Source: Erigeron canadensis | Taxonomy: Eukaryota > Streptophyta > Magnoliopsida > Asterales > Asteraceae | Direction of reading: 5' to 3' | Assembly: GCF_010389155.1 (NCBI RefSeq) | Contig: NC_057763.1 | Location: 45,986,645 to 46,050,644, forward strand | Length of the DNA stretch: 64,000 nt | Shown here: positions 24,619-37,815 of the stretch, one piece after another | How positions within the stretch are numbered: position 1 is the stretch's first letter | How the letters are laid out: each line of letters begins with the position of its first letter | Program-made: the position numbers and the translations under genes | The notes under the pieces: model-generated | Seen by the model: only the letters and a program-made list of their open reading frames with translations | Told to the model about the DNA's origin: nothing | Databases searched by the model: none

Positions 24619-25003
24619 AGACATTTTTATCCTTTGGTCATAAACAAATGTAAAAAACCGCTTAGTATTACTTTTGTGTTGACTTACATTTGTGTGTGAT
24701 TCAAGGTGCATAACTTAATATTTGCTGTTATGTTGGTCCTCACTGGTAAGTGAGTTGGCTTCACCCTTTGTCATGAAATTATGTATGCTAAGAACTCTCA
24801 GACCTCAAAGCAGACATTTTTATTCCGTTGTTCGTGAACAAATGTAAAAAATCGCTTAATATTGCTTTTTTGTTGACTTGCATTCGTATGTGATTCCAAG
24901 TGCATAACTTAATATTGCTGTTATGTTGGTCCTCACTGGTAAATGAGTTAGCTTCACCCTTTGTCATGAACAGATGTATGCTAATAACTCTCGGACCTCA
25001 AAG
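24619..25003 (+). repeat. Tandem duplication, two units of about 192 bp
   Basis: Copy 1 (about 24619-24810) and copy 2 (about 24811-25003) share an ordered series: CAGACATTTTTAT, AACAAATGTAAAAAA, TGCATAACTTAATATT, GCTGTTATGTTGGTCCTCAC and CTTCACCCTTTGTCATGAA. Divergence is a few percent to about 10% by eye. Not a transposon end pattern; a simple local duplication. Confidence 0.8.
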
Positions 25004-27720
25004 CAAACTTCTCACTAGTTCACTGCCTGTTAAATGGGAAGACAATAGCTAACTTATAGTGTTTGTGGTCGCTTTGTTATGCCATTAGCAGTATTGTCAT
25101 TGTGCTCCATTAAGCAACTCCAGATGATTCCGTTTTGGTATTGGTATCGTATCATGTTGAGCCATAGCAATGTCGCTTCGTTCCTTATGACCGTGTGCTC
25201 TGGATCTGTTATTTATTTGTTTCAGTTAGTTATTTGTTTTCTGCATTCTATTGAGTAATGAAAATGTAGATCTTGGCCTTTTAATACTGCACTTTTTTAT
25301 AAGGGTTTGACAGCTGGCCTGAAAGATGCTATAAAAGGAAAGACCATAGGAGACAGGGATGTACATGGAACGAATATAGATCCAGTATGATGAAATGCAA
25401 TGTATATTCTATACGCTTATACTCAATTTGAGTGTATACATTTACGTTTACAGACTGATATATCCCTTGTTTATATTTTTGTGTATAAAGTGTTTTGAGT
25501 ACTAGATTGATTCCCCGTTAAGCCCAATTAGATAGTTCTGTTTATAGTTTGTTCTATAGCTTTAGAAATTCAAGAAGTTTAGTTTTTTTTAAAAAAATTA
25601 CTGTTAAACACAGATTGCTAAAGCATTTAAGTGAAGAAAAATATACTTTTTTGAATTTTTGTTTGTTGACGTTTCAGGTAATCATGTAAAGGCAGGTTAC
25701 AAGTATTACTGTATTAGACTTACTTTAAGACTTAAAGAGTATGTTAATACGTAGAACAACCGTGACCAAAACTGAAGTTCTAAACGCATTAAAGTTGAGG
25801 TATGTTTTTCTATCTTACTTTAGTAAACATAAGGATAGGTTGAAATTAAGGTGACTTGCATTCTTAAATCCTTTCATTTCCCGATTAAAGAACAGATTAA
25901 AAATTGTAACAAATAACGTTTATGTAAACGAACTTCTAGGATAGTTTCCTTGGTTTTATACTCCTTGCATTTCCTTAAGCAAAATAAGATATTTTTTGCG
26001 TTATAAAATTATTGAACTTATTTGGCAATAATATAGTGAGACGGACCCACTCCTTGGTGATATTGATGGCGTTTGGTAAGTGAGCCCAAATAATGGACCC
26101 AATCGTACATGTCACTTTTGTTGATAATTTGATAATTTATGGTGTGTTGGCTTTGAAGGTATCGAAATCAAGCGTTATTCTATTGATATTTTATAGGATT
26201 TGATGTAAAACTTTGAGTATCAAATCCAAGGAAATTAGTATTTTTCCTAACCACGAGGGTTTGGGTTTCAAAGTGATGCCCGTATTCATTTTAAGTAATA
26301 AATAAACTCATCCAATAATAATCCCGAACAACGTACTAAAACCCCCCTAATTAGTTCATCAACATGATTACCTTAAATTTCAACACACACGAAAATATAT
26401 TTTCTACAGTATATAATGTTAATGCTTTACCAATCTGTGTTCAATAGCAATATTGAAAAGAACAGTTAACTTGTTGAATTTTTGGACACAACTTTTTTCC
26501 AAAACGACATGGTCACTTGACTACTTCAGCTTCTTTTATTAAAATGCGGACGCAAAAACGGAAGTTGACATATAGTTGAGGGATCGGTTTATGCAATTAT
26601 AATAAGATATGTACAAGGAATTGCTATTTTCTGGACCCACAGTCTTAATCCTTATCCATATGTCAAGTGATTTCTTTCAGCTCCACTCTCGCTTTTACTT
26701 ACGTGTTTCCACCCATTATTCAAATTTGTCTTCTAGTACCATCGCCGCCGGGTTTACTATAGCGGAGTACTCGCACACGTGGTGGCGGCGGCGGTGGTTA
26801 TGATGACAATGTAAGTAATTGATGTAAAGAGGTTATTTGTGTATTTAAGAGTTAAGGAAAAATGATATAAATAGGTAACCATTTGGTTTTAGATCAAGTG
26901 GCCATCTGATCTGAGACTTTTTTGGAGGTTTTAGGGGAGGGATGTTGGCTTGGAGATAAAATATCAAATCTTAAATCCTTATAGTTTCAGGCATTTACCT
27001 CTTTGAACGTGTGAAGACCATGTTATCGTATCCTTGATCTTTAAGAGTGCTTTGAAGTTACAACCTCTAGTATATTGTCTGCTTTGTATGTCATTGTTAG
27101 GATTCGAAAGACTGACTAACACGCCATTTTCTAAAAAAATTGATATAATAAGTTAGAAACTACACATCAACTATAATTTGTTTAGCACTTCAGTTAACAA
27201 TTTGGACATCAATAAATAATTTAGTGGTAAGAACGGTTTATTTTCTTAAAAAGTTAAAATCTTATTTTATATATATTTTAAAAAGGGTCACATGGATTTA
27301 ATTTACATCTATGATGAGTATTAGAGAATCTTTCCTTCAGGATTTTTAGGTAATAATGGTTTTTCATTAAAAGATTTAAATTGTGTATTTATTTTATTTG
27401 GAACTTTTTAATGCGAGTTAAAACGATATTTTATGACGTTCACGGTTAATTCACATTTTTTAAATGAAAAATGTTAAACGCAACCTATTTAACGTGTATA
27501 AAAAATTTGTATCTTTGCATATCAAAAGTCCACCCTCTGAATTTTATGGTAAGTGTACAACTGTTTAATGCATCTTAACTACAGCACTTTTTTAAAAATT
27601 AATCTTAGACATAATAAAGAGGTTAGTAGCCTGGAAATAGCAATATCTTATAACGAACCACAGTTAAAAATATATAACTCTAGTTTAGACGTCAATGAGA
27701 TATTTTAGAACTCACTAGAC
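25004..27720. other. Intergenic with possible small exons and a Helitron relic
   Basis: Near 25304 an acceptor-like TATAAG precedes an open stretch reading GLTAGLKDAIKGKTIGDRD and on to a stop at about 25390. Near 25676 TTTCAG precedes a second short open stretch ending in a donor-like GAG|GTATGT (about 25799). I do not recognise either peptide. At 26744-26830 a GGTGGCGGCGGCGG run followed by AATTGATGTAAA is a relic of the Helitron 3'-end family also present near 2915 and 55456. The rest is AT-rich. Confidence 0.25.
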
Positions 27721-27731
27721 ACTCCTCTTTC

Positions 27732-27739
27732 TATATATT
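27732..27739 (+). promoter_or_regulatory. TATA box of the DRM1/ARP gene
   Basis: TATATATT about 102 bp upstream of the start codon, followed by a C/A-rich leader and AAGC repeats (27810-27838) immediately before the ATG. The position is right for the core promoter of a short-leader gene. Confidence 0.65.
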
Positions 27740-27840
27740 GGTCAGCCAAGTCACTTCAACTTAATTATTTCACCACACACAAACAAACCAACTACTCCGT
27801 TACTACTAGACAAGAAAGCAAGAAAGCAAGCAAGCAAGCC

Positions 27841-28639
27841 ATGGTTCTGATAGATCAGATGTGGGATGAAGTTGTTGCTGGACCTCAGCCTCAACGTGGT
27901 CTTGGCAAGCTCCGTAAAGTTGCCACCGTAACTGACAAAGGTTTATTAACTAATTAAAATTGGTCATATACTTAGGTCATATATTAACTATTATTATTAT
28001 TCCTTCTGATCTATACATACTTATGTATGGATTGGATTCACATGCACACAATCATGTACTGAGACACAACATATAAAGATCCTTCTTCACAATACTAACC
28101 CAGTATATATAATATATATGGACTTTTAAGAGTAATTAATTTACCACCAACAATATTAATATTAACGTGTCAAATTAAAGATAATATATAAGATCGAGTA
28201 TGATACATATATATATTGTTGACTACTCTATCAAAGTAATTTATAAGTTTGTGACATGAAATATGTGTGTGGTACGTGTGTAGGAGAAGGAAGCGGGGGT
28301 AAGTTTCAAAAGTCACTATCGATGCCACCAACTCCGACGACACCAGGAACTCCGACAACACCATCGCCGACGGGGGCACGGAAAGCAGATAATGTGTGGA
28401 GGAGTGTTTTTAATCCGGGAAGCAACTTAGCCACTAAAGGCCTTGGATCTAACTTCTTTGATAAGCCAGCTAACACCGTTGGATCCCCCACTGTTTATGA
28501 CTGGTATATATATCCATCATATCTATATATTTTATTATATTCATCCAATCTAACCTTTTGTTAAAGTAATAAATAATTAATTGTGTGTCTTGTTACGTAT
28601 AGGCTATACAGTGGGGATACAAGGAGCAAGCATCGTTAA
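27841..28639 (+). CDS. DRM1: Dormancy/auxin-associated (DRM1/ARP) protein
   Basis: Three exons, 27841-27940, 28284-28503 and 28603-28639, join in frame to 118 residues. The N-terminus MVLIDQMWDEVVAGPQPQRG is the conserved family start. The centre is a PTTPGTPTTPSP repeat, then NVWRSVFNPGSN, GLGSNFFDKP and SPTVYDWLYS, and the end is DTRSKHR. The length and the TP-rich linker match Arabidopsis DRM1 and strawberry/pea auxin-repressed proteins. These small, mostly disordered proteins are markers of dormant buds and growth arrest, repressed by auxin and induced by sugar starvation; their biochemical role is not settled. The second exon-intron border interrupts the Trp codon of YDW. No signal peptide or membrane segment. 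The gene stands alone. The symbol is given at family level, since plants carry several paralogues. Confidence 0.95.
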
Positions 28640-29487
28640 TTAAGTTAGTAGTATACGTGTTACTAAAGTCGTCACACACATATATATATATATGGTGATC
28701 GAAGAATAATGTAAATATTTGTACTCTCCCTCCCAGCTAGGCAGCTAGCTTGTTCGTATAGATGGCAACGTACGTGGTGGTGTTTTCGTGTGACTATTCG
28801 ATGTGTTTTTTTGTTTGAAAAAAGAGTGTGCGTACGTGTATGTAGTTATTACTTGATCTCTGATCGATAAAAAGCCTGAATCTTATATCAGCCGTTAGAT
28901 TGATACTAAGCTAAGAAAACGATAATGGATATGTGAGCTATATACACACTACTACTGTATTTGTATTTGTATTTCAATCTACACTTCAAGTTAATCCATC
29001 TATGTCCATATAGTATCTTAATATCCTAATGTTGATCAAGAATGTTATGTTTGTGTTATATTTATCTTTTGTTGATTATATTGATTTAGATGATGTAATT
29101 AGCAGCGTGTCGCCCTAGCTTCAATAATGTGCTCATTTGTAGATAAACATATAGTCGAGTTTAGAAAGTGACCAATGTATTTGTTTAATCATGAGATTAA
29201 GACTACCAATTTTCTAATGTATCATTAGCTTGGTGAGGAATAAATTAAAACATTAGTGCGACTAGGACAATTTTTTAAAAGTTTGGTGACACTTTTTTTT
29301 TTTTTTTTTATTGAGTTGAGAGTTAAAAAGTTTGGTATAACGTAAAAAAGTAGTTCACTACGTATAGTCACAAAATTATAAAGATCCATGGTTTCCATTC
29401 CACACAAAATAATCCACAAACATGTAATCTTCGTAGCGAAGTTATTGAACTTTGTAGCGTCTTCTTCATCAAACAGATACTCAAATG
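28640..29487. other. DRM1 3' region and AT-rich intergenic
   Basis: A TA microsatellite lies at 28679-28692 and AATAATGTAAAT near 28705 could serve as a polyadenylation signal. Nothing else is recognised up to the hAT-like element at 29488. Confidence 0.4.
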
Positions 29488-30246
29488 CAGTGGCGGATCC
29501 AGTGTAGAAACAGGGGGGTCACCGCCCCACCCTCAACCCATTTTTGTTAGTATTTTTTTTTTAAGTCTAATAAGTTCCGGCGGCGACTGTTTTTGAGATT
29601 ATGTCTGCAGCGGAGGTTTTATTTGATATAGAAGATAAAGTAGAACTATTTTCTAGTATTAATCCATTTAGTCCTTTTTGTACATCTGAAGTTTCAATTT
29701 AGTCCCTGAACTTCCAAGTTATTATTTGTTAGGAATAAAATGCATAGTGTTATCATATATGTCTATTATTGTTCGAATAGAATATACGGCATTATTACAT
29801 TACTTGTAAGTTGTAACCCCTTTTATGTTAATTTTTTTTAAATTTAAATATCTAGATCATACATTGCATAACAACAATAAATTTTTAAGTTTTATCATAG
29901 AATAATAAATAAATAAATTTTTAGTCGATATACCATGCAAAATTTTTATATATTAAAGCTACTATCTCTATATCGATATATCTTGTGATTTTACTATATG
30001 TTTAGATAATATATTTTTCATAAGAAATGTGCCACCTATTTTGACTAGATAATAACCCCTTTAATTAGAGTGTTTTTTGTCTAAAATTAAATAATGTAAA
30101 TTTTTTCCACTTTGTCATGTGCATAAAAAAACTTAAGGCCCAACTTCTTTATAAGTTTATATATATTTCATATGTGCATTAACAAATTCAGTAATAAAGG
30201 GAGAACAAATTAGGCCCCTTCTTAAAAAAGTCTGAATCCGCCACTG
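29488..30246. mobile_element. hAT-like element, CAGTGGCGGATCC family, copy 1
   Basis: The left end CAGTGGCGGATCCAG is mirrored by CTGAATCCGCCACTG at the right. Flanks share TCAAATG, so the target duplication is imperfect or shifted by one base (actcaaatg versus agtcaaatg). The same terminus occurs at 60484. 759 bp, AT-rich, non-coding. Confidence 0.8.
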
Positions 30247-31275
30247 AGTCAAATGGGACAATTTTTTGGTTGTACTTATACGCCTGCTTCCAAAGTAAGA
30301 CGATTATAACCCAGATGTTTCAAGATTTCTTTTATGCATCGATGTGAGTCACCCTATCAAATACAATTTGATCTGTCATGATATTATATATGGTGAATTG
30401 AGAACAAAAATTTAATTTTATTTTGCTAATGTGTAGTTGATGTACAAAACTCATACATTTTTCATATCATGATAATGAGTGTATGTCAAAATATCTTCAA
30501 TGAGCTCATTCAAATGATCCACATTAAACTATAATAACCATATTTTTCAACCTTATCATATATCATCAAGTTTATGTATAATTCATAACATAAGGTTAAT
30601 TTAAATTATAATCCAATACAAAATTTTTTGTTATATATTATTTGTTGAAAATCAATTATGAAAAATAAACTATGTTGGAAGATGGATCATAATATTACTT
30701 GACACAAATCAAGAAACTCTACATATAATTGCTAATACTTGTTAGAAAATCAAGTACTAAAAAGTTAAAGGAAGATGTAATTTTTGAAACAATCACTCTT
30801 TGATAACAAATCAAAATAATATAAACCTTTTTTTTAATAATATTAATCCATACAAAGATTTACAAGAAATCAAATACGAAATCCAAATAAAATAAAAAAT
30901 AAATAAATAGATAATATATGTTATATGAGATTGATAGTAAAAAAAAGTAACGAAAGAGTTAGACATATTAATTTTAATATGGTTAGATAAGTAGAATACT
31001 AACATTAATTAATATATGTATTGTTGGAGCATTTTATATGTAGTTGAAGAACTAAAATAGTATTTGACTGAAAGTTGAGTCAAATATGATGTCATCATGT
31101 TGATCTAAGGGTGGATAAAAAGAGAGAAAACTCAATAAAGGGTCTAGATTACTTCATTTTTGATTTAAAGTTTATCTTTTAATATTTATTAGAGATATAT
31201 TGCATAGATAACCCTTACCAAAAAAGAAGATTGTTGGTCATGTAGAACTTGCTTACGTGTACAGGTAAAAGCATA
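30247..31275. other. AT-rich intergenic, nothing recognised
   Basis: No coding frame, repeat boundary or RNA motif could be supported. Confidence 0.4.
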
Positions 31276-31433
31276 TAATAGCCTAAAAATCATCTAACTT
31301 TTAGAAGAGGACATGTGGAAATATCATGGGTAATATTTGAAAAGAGAATTAGTGGTATCCACATGTCACCATTTAAAACTATTAGAAAGATTTTTATGTT
31401 AATTTTTTAGGAGGAGAAATCATTTTCTCAAAA
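31276..31433. mobile_element. Eroded relative of the 19321 palindromic MITE
   Basis: Shares AGCCTAAAAATCATCT at the left arm and TTTTTAGGAGGA at the right arm with the element at 19321-19492, with similar spacing. The arms no longer pair well. Confidence 0.45.
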
Positions 31434-32782
31434 AGAAAATAGCTACAATCTAAATCTAAACTTATCTAAAGTGATTTATAGGCGTACGCATTTTAGAACA
31501 CATTTTAAGTCCAACGGACTATATTTTAGCAGTGGTTTTACCGGCTAGTGTGAGTGTGTGACGCATAAGTCCAAGTCCATCCACTAACAATTGGTTAACA
31601 ACTTTTAATATTCTTGCCTTTGATTGGAAAATGAATCATGCGTTTGTATGCGATGTGCCATTTGATAGATTTTTGACCCACAAGAGTTCCGGTAAAAGAC
31701 CAAAAAGACTCTCGGATGGAACTTCAAATCAAAATTTGATTATCAAATATTATAGCAACTTAATGTATAAGAAGCAACTTTTTAACGAGCTTAAATAGCT
31801 AAAGTTCGTTCACGTTGGACTCAAGCATTGATGGTTTTTGAGCTAGACATAAATAAATAAATTATATGAAAACTTGTTTTAAGTTATTTCAAAACTAGAC
31901 CAATGAGCTTAGCGTTTGAGCACTAAACAAGGTTACAAACGATAACAAATGAAACCATTCAAGCTCCAGTTGAGCTCCAACAAAAACTTTTAGAAAACTA
32001 TTGAAACTCAGGTTGAGCTTAAGCATGGAAATTATGAAACGAGCTCACTCGTAAACGTCCCCTACTAATGGTCTAGTGGTTTTTGAGATGACCCACCAAC
32101 TAAGTGGTGCATTTTAAAGTCAAGGTAAAAAAGAAAGAAAAACACTATTAAAATATTTTCGGATATTTTGACATTCATTTAAAAAAAAGGAATGGGAACA
32201 CTACCAGTAAGGCAGTAGCATCAACACATTACTGAAAGCCAGTGAAAATATTGTAGCTTTGACTTGAAGAGTTGAAGGTCACGGTCACGTTTTGCTTTGG
32301 GTCAAAATTGTTGCTATATAGGCAAATATGAGACAGTAGCACCCGATGCTACACCGAAAGAAAACCGAGGGATTTGACCTCCCCCAAAGCCCCTTTCTGA
32401 AATAATGTGATACTAAGATGAATTCAAATCCTATCAATCATGGATTTTGCATGATCATATGGTACCAAGTTCAAGATGCAACCAAAGAAAATTTGTTACA
32501 TTTCACCAATAAATGATCTCTATCATTCTGACCTTTTCGAATCTCAGGATACAGTATCCATAAATTACACAACTATATTCAGCAACATGATTGAGATCAA
32601 GAGTAGCTACCTTTTTTAACTTTAGCTACTGTAATATGGCTAGATGTTAATGTATTTACTATAGTTATTGTACTACAAAGGACCAGATGTTACATTAAAC
32701 TCTGGCATAACTTAAATCTATAACAAAACTTACTCTTGCATATCTTACCAAACTTCGCTGTTTGAGATATATGATGGTTTTA

Positions 32783-35700
32783 CTAGCTAAGCGACCTCTC
32801 CCTGTAAGCTATAGTCTGTAAACACCAATAAAAACAGAAAAGGACACACTACGTTAAACAGATGCTTATGATATGATTCAATACTGAAGTGCCAGAATGA
32901 GCGGCTTGGGTAACTGGCAGGGTTGCGCCACTGACACCTATTTTCAAACTTTTCTTAATTTATATATAACTTGATTTTTGATATTAAATATGATAACCAA
33001 GTTAGTAAATATCACACTAACAAACTTCATTTTATAGATTCAAAAATAGATATAATCAAAAGCTTGTCATGCATTTAAAACACCTTCAGGAGGATTTATT
33101 GGCCTATTTTACTAACTACTTGATTTTACCTATTTGACATAAACCTTGACCCCAAATCGACACATACCTAGGTAAAAGGGTTCTCCAGCTCTATTTTTAA
33201 GACAATGGGCAACTGTGCAAGGCCTAAGTGAAACGTTAGGTACGCACATGTATACCCTAAGATTTTTTACATTGGTGCATATAAAAATTGTGATTGTAGT
33301 GCATTCCTTGAAAGGAATATGGTATGATTGAGCATACCCGAGCTGAAAATCTTGCATCTTTGAATTGCGTACCTTGTGTGTGTGTATGTGTGTGTAGAGT
33401 AATTTCAGTAAAGTGGGGGCATACCAGATCCTTCTGACTGGAACTTTTAGCAATATGCAACAAGATTTGATGCTCGTTCAATAATTGTAACTCATCCGTA
33501 AGAGGATTTACAACAGGTTTAGACTGTTCAGCAGGTGAAACGCTTGAAGACGCTGAAGGATCAATGTCAGAATGGCACCCCTTCACTAACAACAACTCAA
33601 CCTCTTTGGCTTGCAGATTGTTCTCAAGAGCAACATACTGATGAAAAAGACACATCACCAGGCCAGCATCAGTTACCAATCGGGAAAATGGGTATTTGAG
33701 ATTAAAAAAAAGCAGCACCAAGTTTGAAGAGTTCATAATTACAAGATATGTTTTACCTGACAGACATTTGAAGTTGAAACGCTTGGCTTGCAGCAAACAA
33801 ATAAATTATGCAAATTGGGTATGTTTTGCTCATCTAAGGATATGAGCTTGAGATTGATATCCAGCTGGAGAATAGCATATAATCAGGAAAAGTCTACTTT
33901 GAAAGAGAACCCATCAAGCAAATCACTACTCATCACATTGACATTTCAGTGTCACATGTGTCTACATTTTTTATCATCAAATTCAATAAAAGATAGTTTT
34001 GGTTCGCAAGTAACAGTAGAAAATAACGCATATATACCTCATCATCGTTTTGCTTTTGAAGATGACCAATCAGCTTCGAGAGGTGGCTGTTCCTAGTATT
34101 CTTAACAGCAATAGTGCTTTGGCGCTTTGCATTCTTACCAGCACTACGCATGCCACCACGACCCCAGGTCAGAATTTCTGGACTACCAACAAGCCCAGCA
34201 GACACACCGAACATTTTTCTGGAACCTTCTGCTTCATTGTCATCACAATCTCCGTTTGCACTACTTGGTGGCAATGAAGACTGACCTACTGCCCATCTTT
34301 TATATCGTTTGGGTCTGACTTCTGAAGAGGGCTCATCTGATGAAGATGAAGATGAAGATCTGCCTTCATTATCATTATCACCATCAACCTCATTGTCAGA
34401 ATCTTGAGGTTCGGAAGATCTGTGGTTTCTCTTTCCCCTTAGATTTCGGGTGTTTCTCTGTGATCTCCTAAGTGCATTTGCTGAAGCTTTAGCACTTGCC
34501 CGCTTTTTCCCCAGTGCTTCTAACTGGCGGCGAGAAGTTTCAGCAATGGAATCTTGAATCTGTCCACATACCTCATTATATTAGAGTAATTAAAGTGAAC
34601 CCAAAATACACTGGAACTAAAGTAATCTACTATCGGACTCACCTGTTTATTTCGAGCTTTTTCTTCTTCATGAAAAGCCAATTCCTGTGGCATTAAGAGT
34701 TTAACTTCATATAAACATAGCATCACATCAAAATGAGAGATGAATTTTCCAAAGTGTACCTCTGCCTCAAATTTATCTATGTCGGGGTACAATATCGCAA
34801 TGAGTTTATCATAATTGGGATCATCCCTCAAGGAGCGGCGGCTTGCGCAATGAGCACGACAAGCAGGGCATTCGTTGTTCCTGTAATAGATTGGTGAAAT
34901 AAAGTCAAGGATCATAAAGATAAGTTGACAGATGTTCTAGAAGCCTCCAAACATCTCAATACATACCCAAGTCTCATGGATTTGTCAATGCATTCTCGGC
35001 AAAACCGGTGTAGGCATTCCATAACCTTTCTAGTCTTCCGAATTATACCTATTAATGAAAATTGGTAATTAGTCCTTCTATCCTAAATTATGAATAACAT
35101 ATATAGTTTTCAAGTACAAACGCATCCTAAAGGCCATAAACATTACAGTATACTCTTGACCCATGCTTGTGCGGGATAATATATCCAGATTATAACTTGC
35201 TGAAATAGAACAATGATTGGCGTACCTGATTCAAATGCCTAAAGATGTACCTAACCAGGAAATTGAGACACATGGCAATATCAAAAGTGAAGGCTTGGTG
35301 ACAGAAGATATACTAGATATGTGTCAAGCAGTAGATTTTTTAGGCATGGCTCTAAGTACACAAATATGACACGTATTTATATCATAAAGTCTTAGAAAAG
35401 ATAAGTGAATTAGTACCTAAACAGATTGGGCATTGCACGTCTTTGCGAACTTCAGCCAATTTTACGAAAACAAACCTGCAACACAGTCCAAATCAATATA
35501 TTAATAAAAATTGACTATCATAATAATGATTGCTGACTAACGTCAATCCGTATACCCTTCTTAGGTATATATGAAACATGCAACAATCAGTTACAACTGT
35601 TTCTGCTAGCACATAACTATAAAATAACCTGTCCATCATAATTGTGTATGTTTGCCTTGAACTATTTCTTTTTCGACTTTTAGACTAGTCAAGTATACAT

Positions 35701-37815
35701 ATTTAAAACTCATAATACTGCTCTTTTATTGGTCATACCAGTGATGATCTATTATGGAATGGGAAAACATGTTTACATGTACTCATACATTCCCCGTATA
35801 TACAAGGATAACACTTATGCTCTTATTTTCAAAGTATTTATAAGGTAATAAGATTAGGAGTCGAGAGATGACAAGCTCGTCATGTTAGCAAGAAATGAAA
35901 GAAGATAAACACAAATGATATCAAAGTGAATTACAAACATATCTAAATGTTTCTATCTCTTAATCTTGAAACAGTCTCAATCCTAAAAAAGGATATGATA
36001 TATGGATGAAGAACTTATACACCTAGGTTACATACAAACATTATGAATTTGAAGATTTTGTTGCCAAAACTTGTACCATTTCAAGCATTTATGTTATGAC
36101 TGTCTGGACAACTTTGCATTACCCTATTATAAGATAGGCGACAAAAGTAGTTTGTACAAAGAAAATTGCATGTCAAAAGTGAAATAGGGTAGACAAGGGA
36201 AGAAAGGCAACATGTTTTGCTACTTTGCCTACTGACAGGTTGTACTATTCTACCCTTTTCAAACGATGTTCACATTTTTCTTATCAAAATACTTCAAGTC
36301 TGGGGCAAATTGAGGGAAAAATTTAAAGGAGAAAAAAAGATTCTTTGTGCTTCTTGTAAAGTTTAATTCCTGTACGTCTTCTACCCTTCACATATGAAAA
36401 ACTACCATGTAAAAAACTATTCTACACATAACGCCACAATCATACAATGAAATAAGTTGGAAGGGTGCGAGAACAATTTTTAGTGGTATGAACATAATGT
36501 TTGGTCTTTTAAAAGTTAAGCCTAGTTTTGTCCCAAGAAAAGGCTTACATTCTCATTTGAAAACATTCATCAATTTGTTTTTCTCGGCTTTCCGAATTTT
36601 GCCCAGCGAAAACCCAAACATTATTTTTATTCACAAAAAAATAAGTACAAAATAACTTTTAGAATTATATTCACATTGCTGGCTTCAAAGTATATACATG
36701 TTAGGCATGGGCCTAAGGCCCCCCAATATACAAAGGCCTCCGTCTTTTAGATTTTGGTCTTACTGTTTTAGACTTATTTTTTGGGCTAGATTATATCGAC
36801 CTATTCAAGAAAACAAATAGTCAGATACACCTCACGGCCCACCTTAGAAAAAGGCCACCACACACAATTGAAGCAATAGTCGCTCGAGGGAAAAAAACCG
36901 AAACAGTCAGTTAAGAAATCGATGAGTCCAACAGTCGACTTTATCTCCCAAGAAAGATGTCCAGCAACCACTTACTAATTAAATCTTGATTATAGAAAAG
37001 ACTTTATCCTGAGAGTGGTGCAGGACTATTATTTTTTGCTTTCTTTTCACAGTAACAACCTAGGTACATAAGATGAACTATCTTTTTTTTTTGTTTCTTT
37101 TTTTATTTTAATTTGAAAGTCCAAAGTCTATTGTATAAATCCAACTTAGAGCGACTCTATTTTGTGTATCAAACTTTCAAATATCGTCGACTATAGGTGG
37201 TACGTTGATGATGTGACATCCATATAAGTTGGCTCGTGACATCTGTACACGGTGTCACAAGAGCAAACATTTATACATATATACAATAACGATACAGGCT
37301 ACAGATTCACATTTTCAAACATTTACCCATACTATATAGAATTTCAGTTGTTCCCAAGTTACATATAAGTTTATTATATTTTTAGTAAGTCAAACACAGA
37401 AAATAACACATAGATTAAACAAAAAAGCATGCAGAGATCTTTAATCAGTGAACAAACTAGGGGGAAATTATCTGTATATATATATATATATAATAATGAG
37501 AGAGAGCGAACACACTCGTCTTCGTCTTCGTCGCTTGAACTTGAACTAGAAGAAGAGGAGCTCTCATCTTCATCACCAGACTCCTCTGTTCAAATTAAAT
37601 CCACACAAAAACAATGTATAACCTTTAACTTGAAACATAAATCTAAGTTTCACGTATAATTTCAAAAATAAAAAATAAAAAAATTGTTAAAAAATGATAC
37701 TGTGATAATAAATTAAAGAAATAAAACCTTGTTGTTGTACGTCGTCGTTTGGGGAATCTTGTTCGGAAACGTTGACGTCATCTTCGGAATCGTGAGGACG
37801 TTTTTGAGCTGGCAT
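32783..37815 (-). CDS. RING1-type Polycomb (PRC1) E3 ubiquitin ligase, copy A
   Basis: Ten exons (37728-37815, 37516-37585, 35417-35475, 34967-35048, 34760-34880, 34643-34684, 34038-34559, 33757-33864, 33425-33637, 32783-32815) join in frame to 445 residues. After an acidic Ser/Asp/Glu N-terminus comes a C3HC4 RING finger at 68-107 (CPIC at 68-71, then C84, H86, C89, C92, C104 and C107). RSLRDDPNYD and ELAFHEEEKARNKQ are hallmarks of plant RING1a/RING1b. The linker (about 155-328) is basic and low-complexity. The C-terminal RAWUL-like domain (329-445) includes INLKLISLDEQNIPNL and ends TIAYRERSLS. RING1 proteins, with BMI1 partners, mono-ubiquitinate histone H2A and keep developmental genes off. 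Length is close to Arabidopsis RING1b. No premature stop or broken splice site is seen. The second-intron donor is GTGTGT. Confidence 0.92.
35476..37515 (-). other. Intron 2 of RING1 copy A
   Basis: 2.04 kb, separating the acidic N-terminus from the RING exon. It retains the unfilled site (CATA|TATACAATAAC near 37281) where copy B carries a Helitron, and the single CTATTTTGTGTATC site near 37156 where copy B carries a SINE. Confidence 0.8.

Noticed and set aside
28306..28491. Minus-strand open frame over DRM1 exon 2
   Set aside because: Antisense shadow of the Thr/Pro repeat exon.
37429..37659. Plus-strand open frame with Ser/Glu runs
   Set aside because: Shadow of RING1 copy A exon 2, which encodes the Ser/Asp/Glu tract on the minus strand.
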